Shown here one piece after another: positions 1 through 5,342 of a stretch of 8,650 nucleotides of DNA. The position numbers and the translations under genes are program-made. Numbering within the stretch: position 1 is the first letter of the stretch; each line of letters opens with the position of its first letter. Origin of the DNA: Bacteroidota bacterium (GTDB taxonomy: Bacteria > Bacteroidota > Kryptoniia > Kryptoniales > JAKASW01); assembly GCA_021785235.1 (NCBI GenBank), contig JAJYGB010000317.1, positions 1 to 8,650 on the forward strand, read 5' to 3'. The notes below the pieces were generated by a model. The model was not told the DNA's origin, made no database searches, and saw only the letters and a list, made by a program, of their open reading frames with translations.

Positions 1-60
1 TTAGTAATTTCGGAGCGCTGTACAAGAATTGAATCGTACGAAAATAAGTGGTGATATGGC

Positions 61-534
61 ATGGAGATGAAACAGTATTTGCTGGATACATTCATGTATA
101 ACGATCACGCCAATAAGATGGTCCTGGTTAAGATGCGCGAGATGCGAGATCCCGCGGAAGCGATAAGATTGTTCAGCCATCTCATCAATTCACAGTACAA
201 GTGGATGGCGAGGATAGTGCGAGATCCAAACGCGCCAGCGATGGACTGGTGGGAGCCTCTTTACGCGTCAGGTGATCTTGAAGAAAAGTGGAACGACAGC
301 CTTCGGATCTGGACCGCGTATATCGGAGAAAGGAGCGAGGAGCAAATGTACGAAGAAAAACAATTCGTCGGCTTCGATGGCGGTGAGTGGACAGCTCCGC
401 TCAAAGATATCGCGCTGCAACTGAATTATCATTCCATCCATCATAGAGCTCAGATCCAATCTCTTATCAGGGCAGAGGGAATCGAGCCGGATTTTGTAGA
501 CTACATTGGTACTGTTTACAGAAAACTTTCATGA
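61..534 (+). CDS. DinB/YfiT-family putative metal-dependent protein
   Basis: A 157-residue protein that looks like the DinB/YfiT four-helix-bundle fold, whose members bind a divalent metal through three histidines; several act as thiol S-transferases, but most have unknown substrates. The likely triad is visible: H40 (in LFSHLINSQ) and the C-terminal HxxxH motif H124/H128 in NYHSIHHRAQ, the most diagnostic part of the family. Length is normal for the family (about 150-170). No signal peptide or membrane segment, so it is probably cytosolic. The chosen ATG has a weak upstream GTGGTGA; an in-frame ATG two codons later is equally possible. The nitrobindin-like gene follows after 28 bases on the same strand, so they are probably co-transcribed. 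The family call is fairly sure; the reaction is unknown. Confidence 0.85.
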   Translation: MEMKQYLLDTFMYNDHANKMVLVKMREMRDPAEAIRLFSHLINSQYKWMARIVRDPNAPAMDWWEPLYASGDLEEKWNDSLRIWTAYIGERSEEQMYEEKQFVGFDGGEWTAPLKDIALQLNYHSIHHRAQIQSLIRAEGIEPDFVDYIGTVYRKLS

Positions 535-562
535 AGGATCCACTAACTCTGGGAGCATATAA

Positions 563-1051
563 ATGTCTGTTACTATATCAGATTTCGGCTTCATAATAGG
601 TAAGTGGGAAGGAACGGGAATCGCCGAGTATCCGACGATAAGACCCGTCGATTATGATGAGGGCCTTGTCTTCACTAGGAACGACAAGGACCATGTGATC
701 CACTACGAGCAGCGAACATGGATAAAGTCTTCCGGGGAAGATAACGGCCAGCCGGTGTTCTGGGAATCCGGGTTCCTGATCGATAAGGGAGACGGTGTAT
801 TCGAGCTTGTGAACTCTCAGAAGAGCGGTCGGATGGAATTGCTCAGGGGCCAGGCAAAAATGTCGGATGGAAATGGAATCGAGCTGTTGCTATCGAGCGT
901 GATTATTTCAAACGATCCCCGAACGGTAAAATCCGGCCGCAAGTTTCGATTCCTCGAGAATGTCATCGACTACGAGTTGCAGATGGCCACTTCAGAGAAC
1001 CCGGGTTACGACAGACATTTGAGAGCGCGACTCAGGAGACCGGGGCCGTAA
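563..1051 (+). CDS. nitrobindin-like heme-binding beta-barrel protein (DUF1794/THAP4-type)
   Basis: A 162-residue protein resembling nitrobindins, small ten-stranded beta-barrels that bind ferric heme and in studied members bind NO or isomerise peroxynitrite to nitrate. Visible hallmarks are the N-terminal GxWxGxG motif (G13-K-W15-E-G17-T-G19, followed by a YP as in relatives), the central WESGFL stretch (67-72) matching the family's ExGF segment, and a C-terminal RHLRARLRR in which H152 aligns with the proximal heme-ligand histidine. The position before ExGF, often His in relatives, is Trp67 here. Length fits the family. Start choice is supported by GGGAG seven bases before the ATG. It lies 28 bases after the DinB-like gene and converges on the membrane-protein gene to its right. 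No signal peptide is seen. The heme and NO role is inferred from the family. Confidence 0.82.
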   Translation: MSVTISDFGFIIGKWEGTGIAEYPTIRPVDYDEGLVFTRNDKDHVIHYEQRTWIKSSGEDNGQPVFWESGFLIDKGDGVFELVNSQKSGRMELLRGQAKMSDGNGIELLLSSVIISNDPRTVKSGRKFRFLENVIDYELQMATSENPGYDRHLRARLRRPGP

Positions 1052-1146
1052 GAACGCCCGGTCGTCTGCGCTAGATCATGGAAGGTTCCGAAGGACAATT
1101 CGGAGATCAATACGGTAAGGAAAGAATGGTATGCCTTACTCCGTAT
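1038..1146. terminator. convergent junction with three inverted repeats
   Basis: Between two convergent genes there are three successive inverted repeats. GACCGGG (1038-1044) pairs with CCCGGTC (1057-1063) across the stop codon of the nitrobindin-like gene. TCCGAA (1087-1092) pairs with TTCGGA (1099-1104). ATACGGTAAGG (1110-1120) pairs with CCTTA (1134-1138) and CCGTAT (1141-1146) with a two-base bulge. None is followed by a clear T-run on either strand, so they are not classical intrinsic terminators. They could block read-through from both sides or protect mRNA 3' ends. Bases 1147-1205 show nothing further. Confidence 0.35.
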
Positions 1147-1205
1147 GCGGACTCTACCGGGAAATAATTTAAGGCCATATCCGCGCTGATAGCCGGTCCG
1201 CTTCT

Positions 1206-2054
1206 TTACTTCTTCCTCAGAGAGATTACTTCTTTCAGCGTGTATATGAAAGCCGGGATCGCGATCACGATCATGAACAATCCGATCAGCACGTATCCTT
1301 CATCGACGGGGAGATGGCGGTCCAAACCAAGAAATGTCACTACTCCAAAAGCTGCGAAGAGGATTCCGCCGAAGAACAGAGTCCTCCCTCCGGTCTGTGC
1401 TCCTATCTGCTTAACTTCCTGCTCACTCAAGAGGTGAGTCCACTTCATCGATGCCCCGAAAAGATATCCTACTATTATCAGCATGAGAGTCGTACCTACG
1501 CCGAAAGCGAGTCCGGGAACGAAACCGAACCACGGGCTACGCATCGCGGGCGCGGCAACCGTGTTCACGAAGAGCGAGAATCCTCCGAATCCGAAGCCGG
1601 CGATGAAGCCGTGGATGATAGTCCACTTCGCGGGCAAGGGGCCTGAGCCTGGTACGGCGGATTCCTTGTGGTGTTTTGAGAGAACGGACATGGATGTCCC
1701 CATGTCGCGGGCCTTGTCGTGGTGATGACCGAAGATATGCAAATGGGGATAGCGATTTTTTCCTACCACAATGAAGCCTGCGGCGGACATCGCAATCCCG
1801 ACTATCACATAAACGATGCCGTTTATGGTCGGCGAGAGGAGGAACGGCGCGAGCGCGAGATACGCGGCTTCGGCGAGGAGCATCCTCTGCAACGTGAAAG
1901 CCGCAGAAAAGTAAAGTCCAGCTTTCATTCCTTCCCTTCCGCTCGCTCCGCCAATCGCATAACTGAAAGTGATCGGCCAAGTGTGTTCGTCCGGAAGGAT
2001 TCCGTGAAGAAGGCCGAAAAGGAGAGAATATATCACGGCTGTTAAAGGAGTCAT
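1206..2054 (-). CDS. NicO/NiCoT/UreH-like polytopic membrane protein, probable metal transporter
   Basis: A 282-residue membrane protein with about seven hydrophobic segments (roughly residues 4-20, 45-72, 77-97, 144-166, 177-200, 224-243 and 253-273). Segment 1 carries HGILPDEH (H17, D22, H24), close to the HX4DH signature of nickel/cobalt permeases. Segment 4 opens with HGFIAGFGFGG (H148), like the second conserved His-Gly region of NicO/UreH proteins. The cytosolic or periplasmic loop between segments 3 and 4 is histidine-rich (H104, H106, H110-112, H128, H129), as in metal-efflux proteins. Substrate and direction cannot be read from sequence; Ni or Co is a family-based guess. The ATG follows GAGGAAAGAAGC, a good ribosome binding site. 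It starts 52 bases after the DsrE-family gene, so it is probably the last gene of that transcript. Confidence 0.7.
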   Translation of the reverse strand: MTPLTAVIYSLLFGLLHGILPDEHTWPITFSYAIGGASGREGMKAGLYFSAAFTLQRMLLAEAAYLALAPFLLSPTINGIVYVIVGIAMSAAGFIVVGKNRYPHLHIFGHHHDKARDMGTSMSVLSKHHKESAVPGSGPLPAKWTIIHGFIAGFGFGGFSLFVNTVAAPAMRSPWFGFVPGLAFGVGTTLMLIIVGYLFGASMKWTHLLSEQEVKQIGAQTGGRTLFFGGILFAAFGVVTFLGLDRHLPVDEGYVLIGLFMIVIAIPAFIYTLKEVISLRKK

Positions 2055-2106
2055 GCTTCTTTCCTCAAATCATAAAAATACAGCTCTCGGTCAGGTTTCA
2101 TCATTC

Positions 2107-2457
2107 TTATGGGCGTATGTATGCCCATCCCTCTGCCTGCTTCCTTGCGAGTTCCCCGACACCGGCGGGAACGATCTCAATTTGATTCACCAGGGCTTCT
2201 TTTGTGAGGTGGAGCTGGCGAAGAGAATTGTCACACGCGGTGAACCTGACGCCTTTCGCAGCAAGCCGCTCGACCATCGCCCCATGAAGATTGGGTACTT
2301 TCAGGAATGCCGTTACCCCTTCTGAGTTTGACACCAACTCGACTTCCACATTTTCCTGGCCGAGGTCGGTAATGAGATTCTCTATATTGTGCAGGGCAAG
2401 ATCCGCGCGGCCCTTCGCCCCTTCGTCAAGGTGAAACAACACTCTATCTTTTGCCAT
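2107..2457 (-). CDS. DsrE/DsrF-like family protein
   Basis: A 116-residue single-domain protein of the DsrE-like alpha/beta fold (COG1416-type). Features are an N-terminal beta strand (RVLFHLDEG), an alternating helix/strand pattern, a central strand VEVELVSNSEGV, and a conserved segment GVRFTACDNSLR containing the single cysteine C75, at the position where DsrE/TusD-type proteins carry their sulfur-relay cysteine. This type usually acts alone rather than in a DsrEFH complex, and its substrate is generally not known. No DsrF or DsrH partner is present here. The start is supported by AAAGGA eight bases before the ATG. The gene follows a structured terminator-like element on the same strand and precedes the NicO-like gene by 52 bases; sulfur or metal homeostasis is a guess from that pairing. 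Confidence 0.8.
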   Translation of the reverse strand: MAKDRVLFHLDEGAKGRADLALHNIENLITDLGQENVEVELVSNSEGVTAFLKVPNLHGAMVERLAAKGVRFTACDNSLRQLHLTKEALVNQIEIVPAGVGELARKQAEGWAYIRP

Positions 2458-2488
2458 TTCTTTATTCCTTTAGTAATCGTATTCATGG

Positions 2489-2565
2489 AAAAAGCCTGCT
2501 CTCCCCCGGCGCAAGCCCGGCTTACGCGAGGAGAAAATAACTTGCTCAGGCATCTGGCGGGGAGG
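2489..2565 (-). promoter_or_regulatory. structured leader with terminator-like hairpin before the DsrE gene
   Basis: Read on the minus strand, GCCTG (2551-2547) pairs with CAGGC (2498-2494). Inside it TCTCC (2534-2530) pairs with GGAGA (2504-2500), and inside that an 8-bp hairpin 2527-2520/2516-2509 has a 3-base loop. The outer stem is followed at once by five T (2493-2489). One inner pair is G-U on the minus-strand RNA but a C-A mismatch on the plus strand, which favours action in the minus-strand transcript. CTCCCC (2564-2559) could pair instead with GGGGAG (2506-2501), disrupting the middle stem. The DsrE start lies only 31 bases beyond the T-run, too close for a convincing separate promoter. 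It is either an attenuator for DsrE or the terminator of the desaturase mRNA. I do not recognise a known riboswitch class. Confidence 0.45.
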
Positions 2566-2626
2566 CGTCCGTCGGTTTGTCGGGTGTCCTTGAAGTAATT
2601 ACCGGTGGCATCCAGATATACGGGGA

Positions 2627-2652
2627 GCATCATGCTTTATATGATATGATGC
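2627..2652. repeat. inverted repeat between desaturase and DsrE genes
   Basis: GCATCAT (2627-2633) and ATGATGC (2646-2652) form a perfect 7-bp inverted repeat with a 12-base AT-rich spacer that also contains overlapping ATATGAT repeats. It lies 52 bases past the desaturase stop. The spacer reads CATATAAA on the minus strand, a possible -10 region for a DsrE promoter, though no good -35 is seen. It could be an operator, an mRNA 3'-end hairpin or chance. Confidence 0.3.
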
Positions 2653-2703
2653 GTTTGCTAGGGCGCGGATTCATTCATACCTGCGCCCATCGGATTGATA
2701 AGT

Positions 2704-3684
2704 TCAGGCCATCTCAAGTATTCGGCCGAAGATCAGGTCAAATGTGAAACTCTTGGCGTTAACCCGGGACTCGATGAATTCCGCCACCTTCTGAAGCCGC
2801 GCCGGTATAGACATTATCTTTTCTTGGGCTTTCGCGCCGATCGAATTGAGCTGTGTCAGGAATTCGATGTTCCATGAACTGATCAGCTGTTCCACGATCT
2901 TCTGGTAATCTCTCGGTCCGTAAATACCGGAGCGGCGCACGACATCCGAATAGTCGTTGAAGTTGGCCATAGAAATTCCCGGCATGTCGATGCTCGGCAT
3001 GACGGTCGCGGCGCACTCCAGGGCGACGTTCGGATCACGCGCTATGATTTCTCTGAAGACGTTCAGGTAAAACGCGTAGTGCCTCGCTTCATCCTGGGCG
3101 ATTTTCTGCGTGATAGTATAGAGAAGCGGCTCCTGTTCCCCAACGAGTTTTCCGGTGTTGGTGTGTGAGATAAATGTCGCCTTCTCCTGAGCGCTCGTGT
3201 AAACAAAAATCTTGTAGGGGTCACCGTTCCACGGAGGATGGAAGCCGGATTTGATGTAATCGAACTGCAGTCGCTCAAGCGCGGAAAACTTGAGCAATCT
3301 GGAGTCCCTTATGTAGTCGCGGAGTACGTTACCGTGTCTGTCCTCCTCGGCTGTCCAAAGACCGTTCCACTCTTTCCATGTCGGGTCCTCACCGAGTGCG
3401 TGGAAGATGAGCCTGTAGAAATGAGGAAGTCCTTCCTCAGTAAGTATGTTCAGCGAAATGGCTGCTCGTGCGCCGTCGCTGATGCCTTCGGCGCGCTTGC
3501 GAAGCTCGCAGATCTGCTTATCGTCGCCGCTTCCCTGATCTGCGGGGAGAAATTCGGACGGATACCAGAGCTCGCGTTTCGATACATGGCGTGCGATTAG
3601 CCCCTGCACTGTACCCTCAAGGTCGCGCAGCACCTCATACTTTTTCTGAATCACCTTATCTTGCGGTTCGTGCGTTCTCTGCAT
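2704..3684 (-). CDS. soluble diiron acyl-[acyl-carrier-protein] desaturase
   Basis: A 326-residue protein of the plant-type and actinobacterial soluble acyl-ACP desaturase family, which uses a diiron centre, O2 and reduced ferredoxin to introduce a cis double bond into an ACP-bound saturated acyl chain. The whole diiron ligand set is visible in the expected order: LTEEGLPHF (E83/E84), WTAEEDRHG (E114xxH117), SAQEKATFISH (E167) and AQDEARHYAF (E199xxH202). Length is normal and the C-terminus appears complete, so it should be functional. It has no transmembrane segments, consistent with a cytosolic enzyme. Chain-length and position specificity cannot be read from sequence. The ribosome binding site is weak (AGAAAAGTGA), but no better start exists. 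A ferredoxin partner is not encoded in this window. The role is membrane lipid unsaturation. Confidence 0.93.
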   Translation of the reverse strand: MQRTHEPQDKVIQKKYEVLRDLEGTVQGLIARHVSKRELWYPSEFLPADQGSGDDKQICELRKRAEGISDGARAAISLNILTEEGLPHFYRLIFHALGEDPTWKEWNGLWTAEEDRHGNVLRDYIRDSRLLKFSALERLQFDYIKSGFHPPWNGDPYKIFVYTSAQEKATFISHTNTGKLVGEQEPLLYTITQKIAQDEARHYAFYLNVFREIIARDPNVALECAATVMPSIDMPGISMANFNDYSDVVRRSGIYGPRDYQKIVEQLISSWNIEFLTQLNSIGAKAQEKIMSIPARLQKVAEFIESRVNAKSFTFDLIFGRILEMA

Positions 3685-3762
3685 CGTTCACTTTTCTTGA
3701 ATTATGGGAAATATCAGCCGAAAGGGGCTTTCTGGGCAACCTCAGCAACTCGTTTACTCGAT

Positions 3763-3791
3763 ATAATATGACAGTTGAAAAGCATAAACAA
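3763..3791 (-). promoter_or_regulatory. candidate desaturase promoter
   Basis: On the minus strand TTGTTT (3791-3786) is followed by a 17-base spacer and TATTAT (3768-3763). The -10 matches consensus at five of six positions and the -35 at three. Transcription would begin near 3756, giving a leader of about 72 bases to the desaturase ATG. The same AT-rich core reads as a perfect TATAAT on the plus strand (3762-3767), without a recognisable -35. Confidence 0.4.
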
Positions 3792-3800
3792 GGAGGGTTC

Positions 3801-3857
3801 ATGCCGGCGAGATTCGGCCGCCGGATATATCCGGCGGCGAACCGCATTCGAAGCTGA
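3801..3857 (+). CDS. possible 18-residue basic peptide ORF
   Basis: A short ORF encoding MPARFGRRIYPAANRIRS is preceded by AAGGAGG with a 5-base gap to the ATG, one of the strongest ribosome binding sites in the window, and by a perfect TATAAT at 3762-3767. Five of 18 residues are arginine. A small hairpin AAGCT-GATT-AGCTT ending in a T5 run (3851-3867) overlaps its stop codon, so it would make a compact transcription unit pointing away from the desaturase gene. Against it, no -35 is evident, the coding region contains a 22-bp palindrome, and the AAGGAGG overlaps the candidate minus-strand -35. No known family is recognised. Confidence 0.25.
   Translation: MPARFGRRIYPAANRIRS
3817..3838. repeat. 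22-bp perfect palindrome upstream of the desaturase gene
   Basis: Positions 3817-3838 form a perfect palindrome centred between 3827 and 3828, with half-site GCCGCCGGATA. As DNA it could be an operator lying about 60 bp upstream of the predicted desaturase transcription start. As RNA it folds into a 9-bp GC-rich stem with a 4-base loop and could end the peroxiredoxin/winged-helix transcript coming from the right, although no T-run follows on that strand. Confidence 0.6.
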
Positions 3858-3964
3858 TTAGCTTTTTGGCCCGGCTCACTCCTTTCGTTTTTAGTTAACC
3901 TATCCCCTCAGAGGCTTGGTTCAAACATGTGCCAATTGAAGCGAGACTGACCTCTCGTCTGAAT
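3858..3964. other. intergenic stretch downstream of the winged-helix gene
   Basis: Together with 3685-3857 this forms a 280-base gap without an established gene. On the minus strand, just after the winged-helix stop codon, CGAGA (3957-3953) and TCTCG (3946-3942) can form a 5-bp stem with a 6-base loop, but no T-run follows. The rest shows no recognisable feature. Confidence 0.3.
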
Positions 3965-4213
3965 TTAAGCTCCCGTTGGAGAATCGCTCCTCGCCTTTTT
4001 CAGCCTCGCGGAACCATCTTCAGTGAGATAGTAAAGAACGTCCTTTTCCACGGCGAGCCCAGCATTGATGAGGTCTCTCGCGGTAGCTCTGACGAGGTAC
4101 AGCGGAATGCCGCTGACACCGGCGACCTCTTCCAGCGAATGATGGTCTTCTATAACCGTCATCAGACTCAAGGCTGCTTCAGTCAGCGTTCCGTCCGGAT
4201 TGATGCAAGCCAT
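3965..4213 (-). CDS. small winged-helix-like DNA-binding protein
   Basis: An 82-residue protein predicted to be a single winged-helix domain. Residues 11-24 form helix 1, 26-34 helix 2 (SLEEVAGVSG), and 37-51 the recognition helix (PLYLVRATARDLINAG). A beta-hairpin wing at 52-66 (LAVEKDVLYYLTEDG) ends in the LTEDG typical of winged-helix regulators. It opens with MACINPDGTLTE and has one cysteine, C3. I chose the ATG at 4213, 2 bases after the peroxiredoxin stop, with GAAGG ten bases upstream; an in-frame ATG at 4243 would give 92 residues and overlap the peroxiredoxin gene. The tight coupling suggests it regulates or senses with the peroxiredoxin. It lacks a ligand domain, and whether it binds DNA is untested. 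The name of the family is not recognised. Confidence 0.65.
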   Translation of the reverse strand: MACINPDGTLTEAALSLMTVIEDHHSLEEVAGVSGIPLYLVRATARDLINAGLAVEKDVLYYLTEDGSARLKKARSDSPTGA

Positions 4214-4215
4214 TT

Positions 4216-4875
4216 TCAGATCGCCTTCTTGCTTAAGTACCAATCGACGACTTCGAGACTCTTGTCCTTCACGCGCTGTTCCGCCGTCGCCGTCGTGTTC
4301 GGTGCGGGAACCACGACCTTGTCGCCCGGTTTCCAGTTCGCCGGTGTCGCGACCTGATTCTTGTCGGTTGTTTGGAGAGCGTCTATCACTCTCAGGATTT
4401 CCTGCATGTTTCTGCCGGTCGTGAGAGGATAGTAAATCATCGCCCGCAGTTTGCCGTTCGGATCGATGATGAAGACGCAGCGTGTCGTCTCAGTCTTGCT
4501 TTCGCCGGGCATGATCATGCCGTACTTCATCGCGACTTCTTTGTTCAGGTCGGCAATAATCGGGAACGGGATCTTCACGCCGAGTTTCTCCTCGATGTTG
4601 CGGACCCACGCGATGTGTGACGAGACGGAGTCGACGCTTAGGCCGAGGAGTTGGGTGTTCTTCTTCTGTAGTTCGGGATAAATCTGCGCAAAAGCGACGA
4701 ACTCCGTTGTGCAAACTGGTGTGAAGTCTGCCGGATGAGAAAAGAGGACGAGCCAGCTCCCTTTGAAGTCGGAAAGCCTGAGCACGCCTTGTGTCGTCAC
4801 AGCCTCGAAGTCAGGCGCCATTTCGCCGAGCCGCGGAAGGCTATGATTCGTCTGATTTCCACTTGATTCAGTCAT
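4216..4875 (-). CDS. peroxiredoxin, Prx6/AhpC-TSA type
   Basis: A 219-residue thiol peroxidase of the Prx6-like group, reducing H2O2 and organic hydroperoxides in the cytosol. The thioredoxin fold begins with LGEMAPDFEAVTTQG. The active-site segment is HPADFTPVCTTEF (47-59), with peroxidatic Cys55 in the PxxxTxxC motif and supporting Thr52. Arg132 in TTRCVFIIDP is the expected catalytic arginine. The long C-terminal region (from about 165, including NWKPGDKVVVP) is characteristic of Prx6-type enzymes. The only other cysteine is C133. The extra C-terminal cysteines of some archaeal relatives are absent, so a 1-Cys mechanism with an external thiol is likely. AAGGAG nine bases before the ATG supports the start. 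The winged-helix gene follows after 2 bases. Confidence 0.95.
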   Translation of the reverse strand: MTESSGNQTNHSLPRLGEMAPDFEAVTTQGVLRLSDFKGSWLVLFSHPADFTPVCTTEFVAFAQIYPELQKKNTQLLGLSVDSVSSHIAWVRNIEEKLGVKIPFPIIADLNKEVAMKYGMIMPGESKTETTRCVFIIDPNGKLRAMIYYPLTTGRNMQEILRVIDALQTTDKNQVATPANWKPGDKVVVPAPNTTATAEQRVKDKSLEVVDWYLSKKAI

Positions 4876-4929
4876 ATTCCATGTCTCCTTTCTATGGGAC
4901 TAGTAGCGAGCAGAATCCTCGATGTGGGT

Positions 4930-4964
4930 AGCATACTGTTGTTGTCATATGAAATCGATTTCAT
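4930..4964 (-). promoter_or_regulatory. candidate peroxiredoxin promoter with 16-bp palindromic operator
   Basis: ATGAAATCGATTTCAT at 4949-4964 is a perfect 16-bp palindrome. On the minus strand it overlaps the -35 position for a possible -10 TATGCT (4935-4930), and transcription would start about 48 bases before the peroxiredoxin ATG. It does not match the PerR, Fur or OxyR consensus as I know them. A homodimeric regulator bound here would be expected to block RNA polymerase; the winged-helix protein of the same operon is one candidate. The palindrome is certain, the promoter is tentative. Confidence 0.45.
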
Positions 4965-5237
4965 CTCTGCATCTATCGGAACATTTCCCGCTTGTCCGGT
5001 CGATGAGATTATAATGGGCCGCTTCGGCCGGATGTCTATGGATGTTGTGTGGTACGGTGCAGTATTAATTAGGATGTGCTATTGATGATAAGAAGAAGCG
5101 CTCGATTGAAGGTATCTTCCGCATACAAGAATGTCAATGCTCAATCCGCGGTTGATGTTTCGTTTTATGGTGCACATCATTGGTTCCATTGAGTCCTCAC
5201 CGCCCGACGAATTTGGATTAACGTCGCGAGTTCGACT
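4965..5237. other. intergenic region between divergent operons
   Basis: This is the middle of the 467-base gap between the peroxiredoxin and cupin genes. It holds a small hairpin GGCCG-CTT-CGGCC (5017-5029) immediately after a TATAAT (5010-5015) that lacks a matching -35. No ORF with a good ribosome binding site or family resemblance is visible, and no known RNA is recognised. Confidence 0.35.
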
Positions 5238-5265
5238 TTGAGGTATTACTGACCTTTGTTAAAAT
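5238..5265 (+). promoter_or_regulatory. candidate promoter of the cupin-MFS operon
   Basis: TTGAGG (5238-5243), a 16-base spacer and TAAAAT (5260-5265) form a sigma70-like promoter, with start expected near 5272 and a leader of about 70 bases to the cupin ATG. The spacer contains AGGT and ACCT arms (5241-5244 and 5252-5255 region), a possible weak operator. Confidence 0.45.
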
Positions 5266-5277
5266 GAATTCGTAGCC

Positions 5278-5292
5278 GGCGACAACGTCGCC
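5278..5292 (+). promoter_or_regulatory. 5'-leader hairpin before the cupin gene
   Basis: GGCGAC-AAC-GTCGCC is a perfect 6-bp GC-rich stem with a 3-base loop, placed a few bases after the predicted transcription start. It may stabilise the mRNA 5' end or serve as an operator. It is not followed by a T-run, so it is not a terminator. Confidence 0.4.
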
Positions 5293-5342
5293 TTCGCTAT
5301 TTACAATGATACTTCATTCCTTAGCACGGAGGATCTACTGCG

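Noticed and set aside
1..54. Two possible 3' ends of an upstream gene: frame 1 open to TGA at 52-54, and frame 3 reading SNFGALYKN then stop at 30-32.
   Set aside because: Too short to choose a frame or recognise a family; the first 60 bases cannot be assigned.
1537..1980. 147-codon minus-strand ORF inside the NicO-like gene.
   Set aside because: It is a frame-shifted shadow: Arg-rich low-complexity translation on the same strand as the clearly coding membrane protein.
2382..2633. 83-codon minus-strand ORF before and overlapping the DsrE gene.
   Set aside because: No family resemblance, it overlaps the DsrE coding region in another frame, and the DNA is better explained by the structured leader.
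2489..2652. Known riboswitch classes (cobalamin, SAM, TPP, glycine, fluoride) as an explanation for the DsrE leader.
   Set aside because: None of their conserved core sequences could be matched by eye; an Infernal search would be decisive.
4894..5085. 63-codon plus-strand ORF in the gap between the peroxiredoxin and cupin genes.
   Set aside because: No ribosome binding site, no recognisable protein features, and it runs through the palindromic promoter region.
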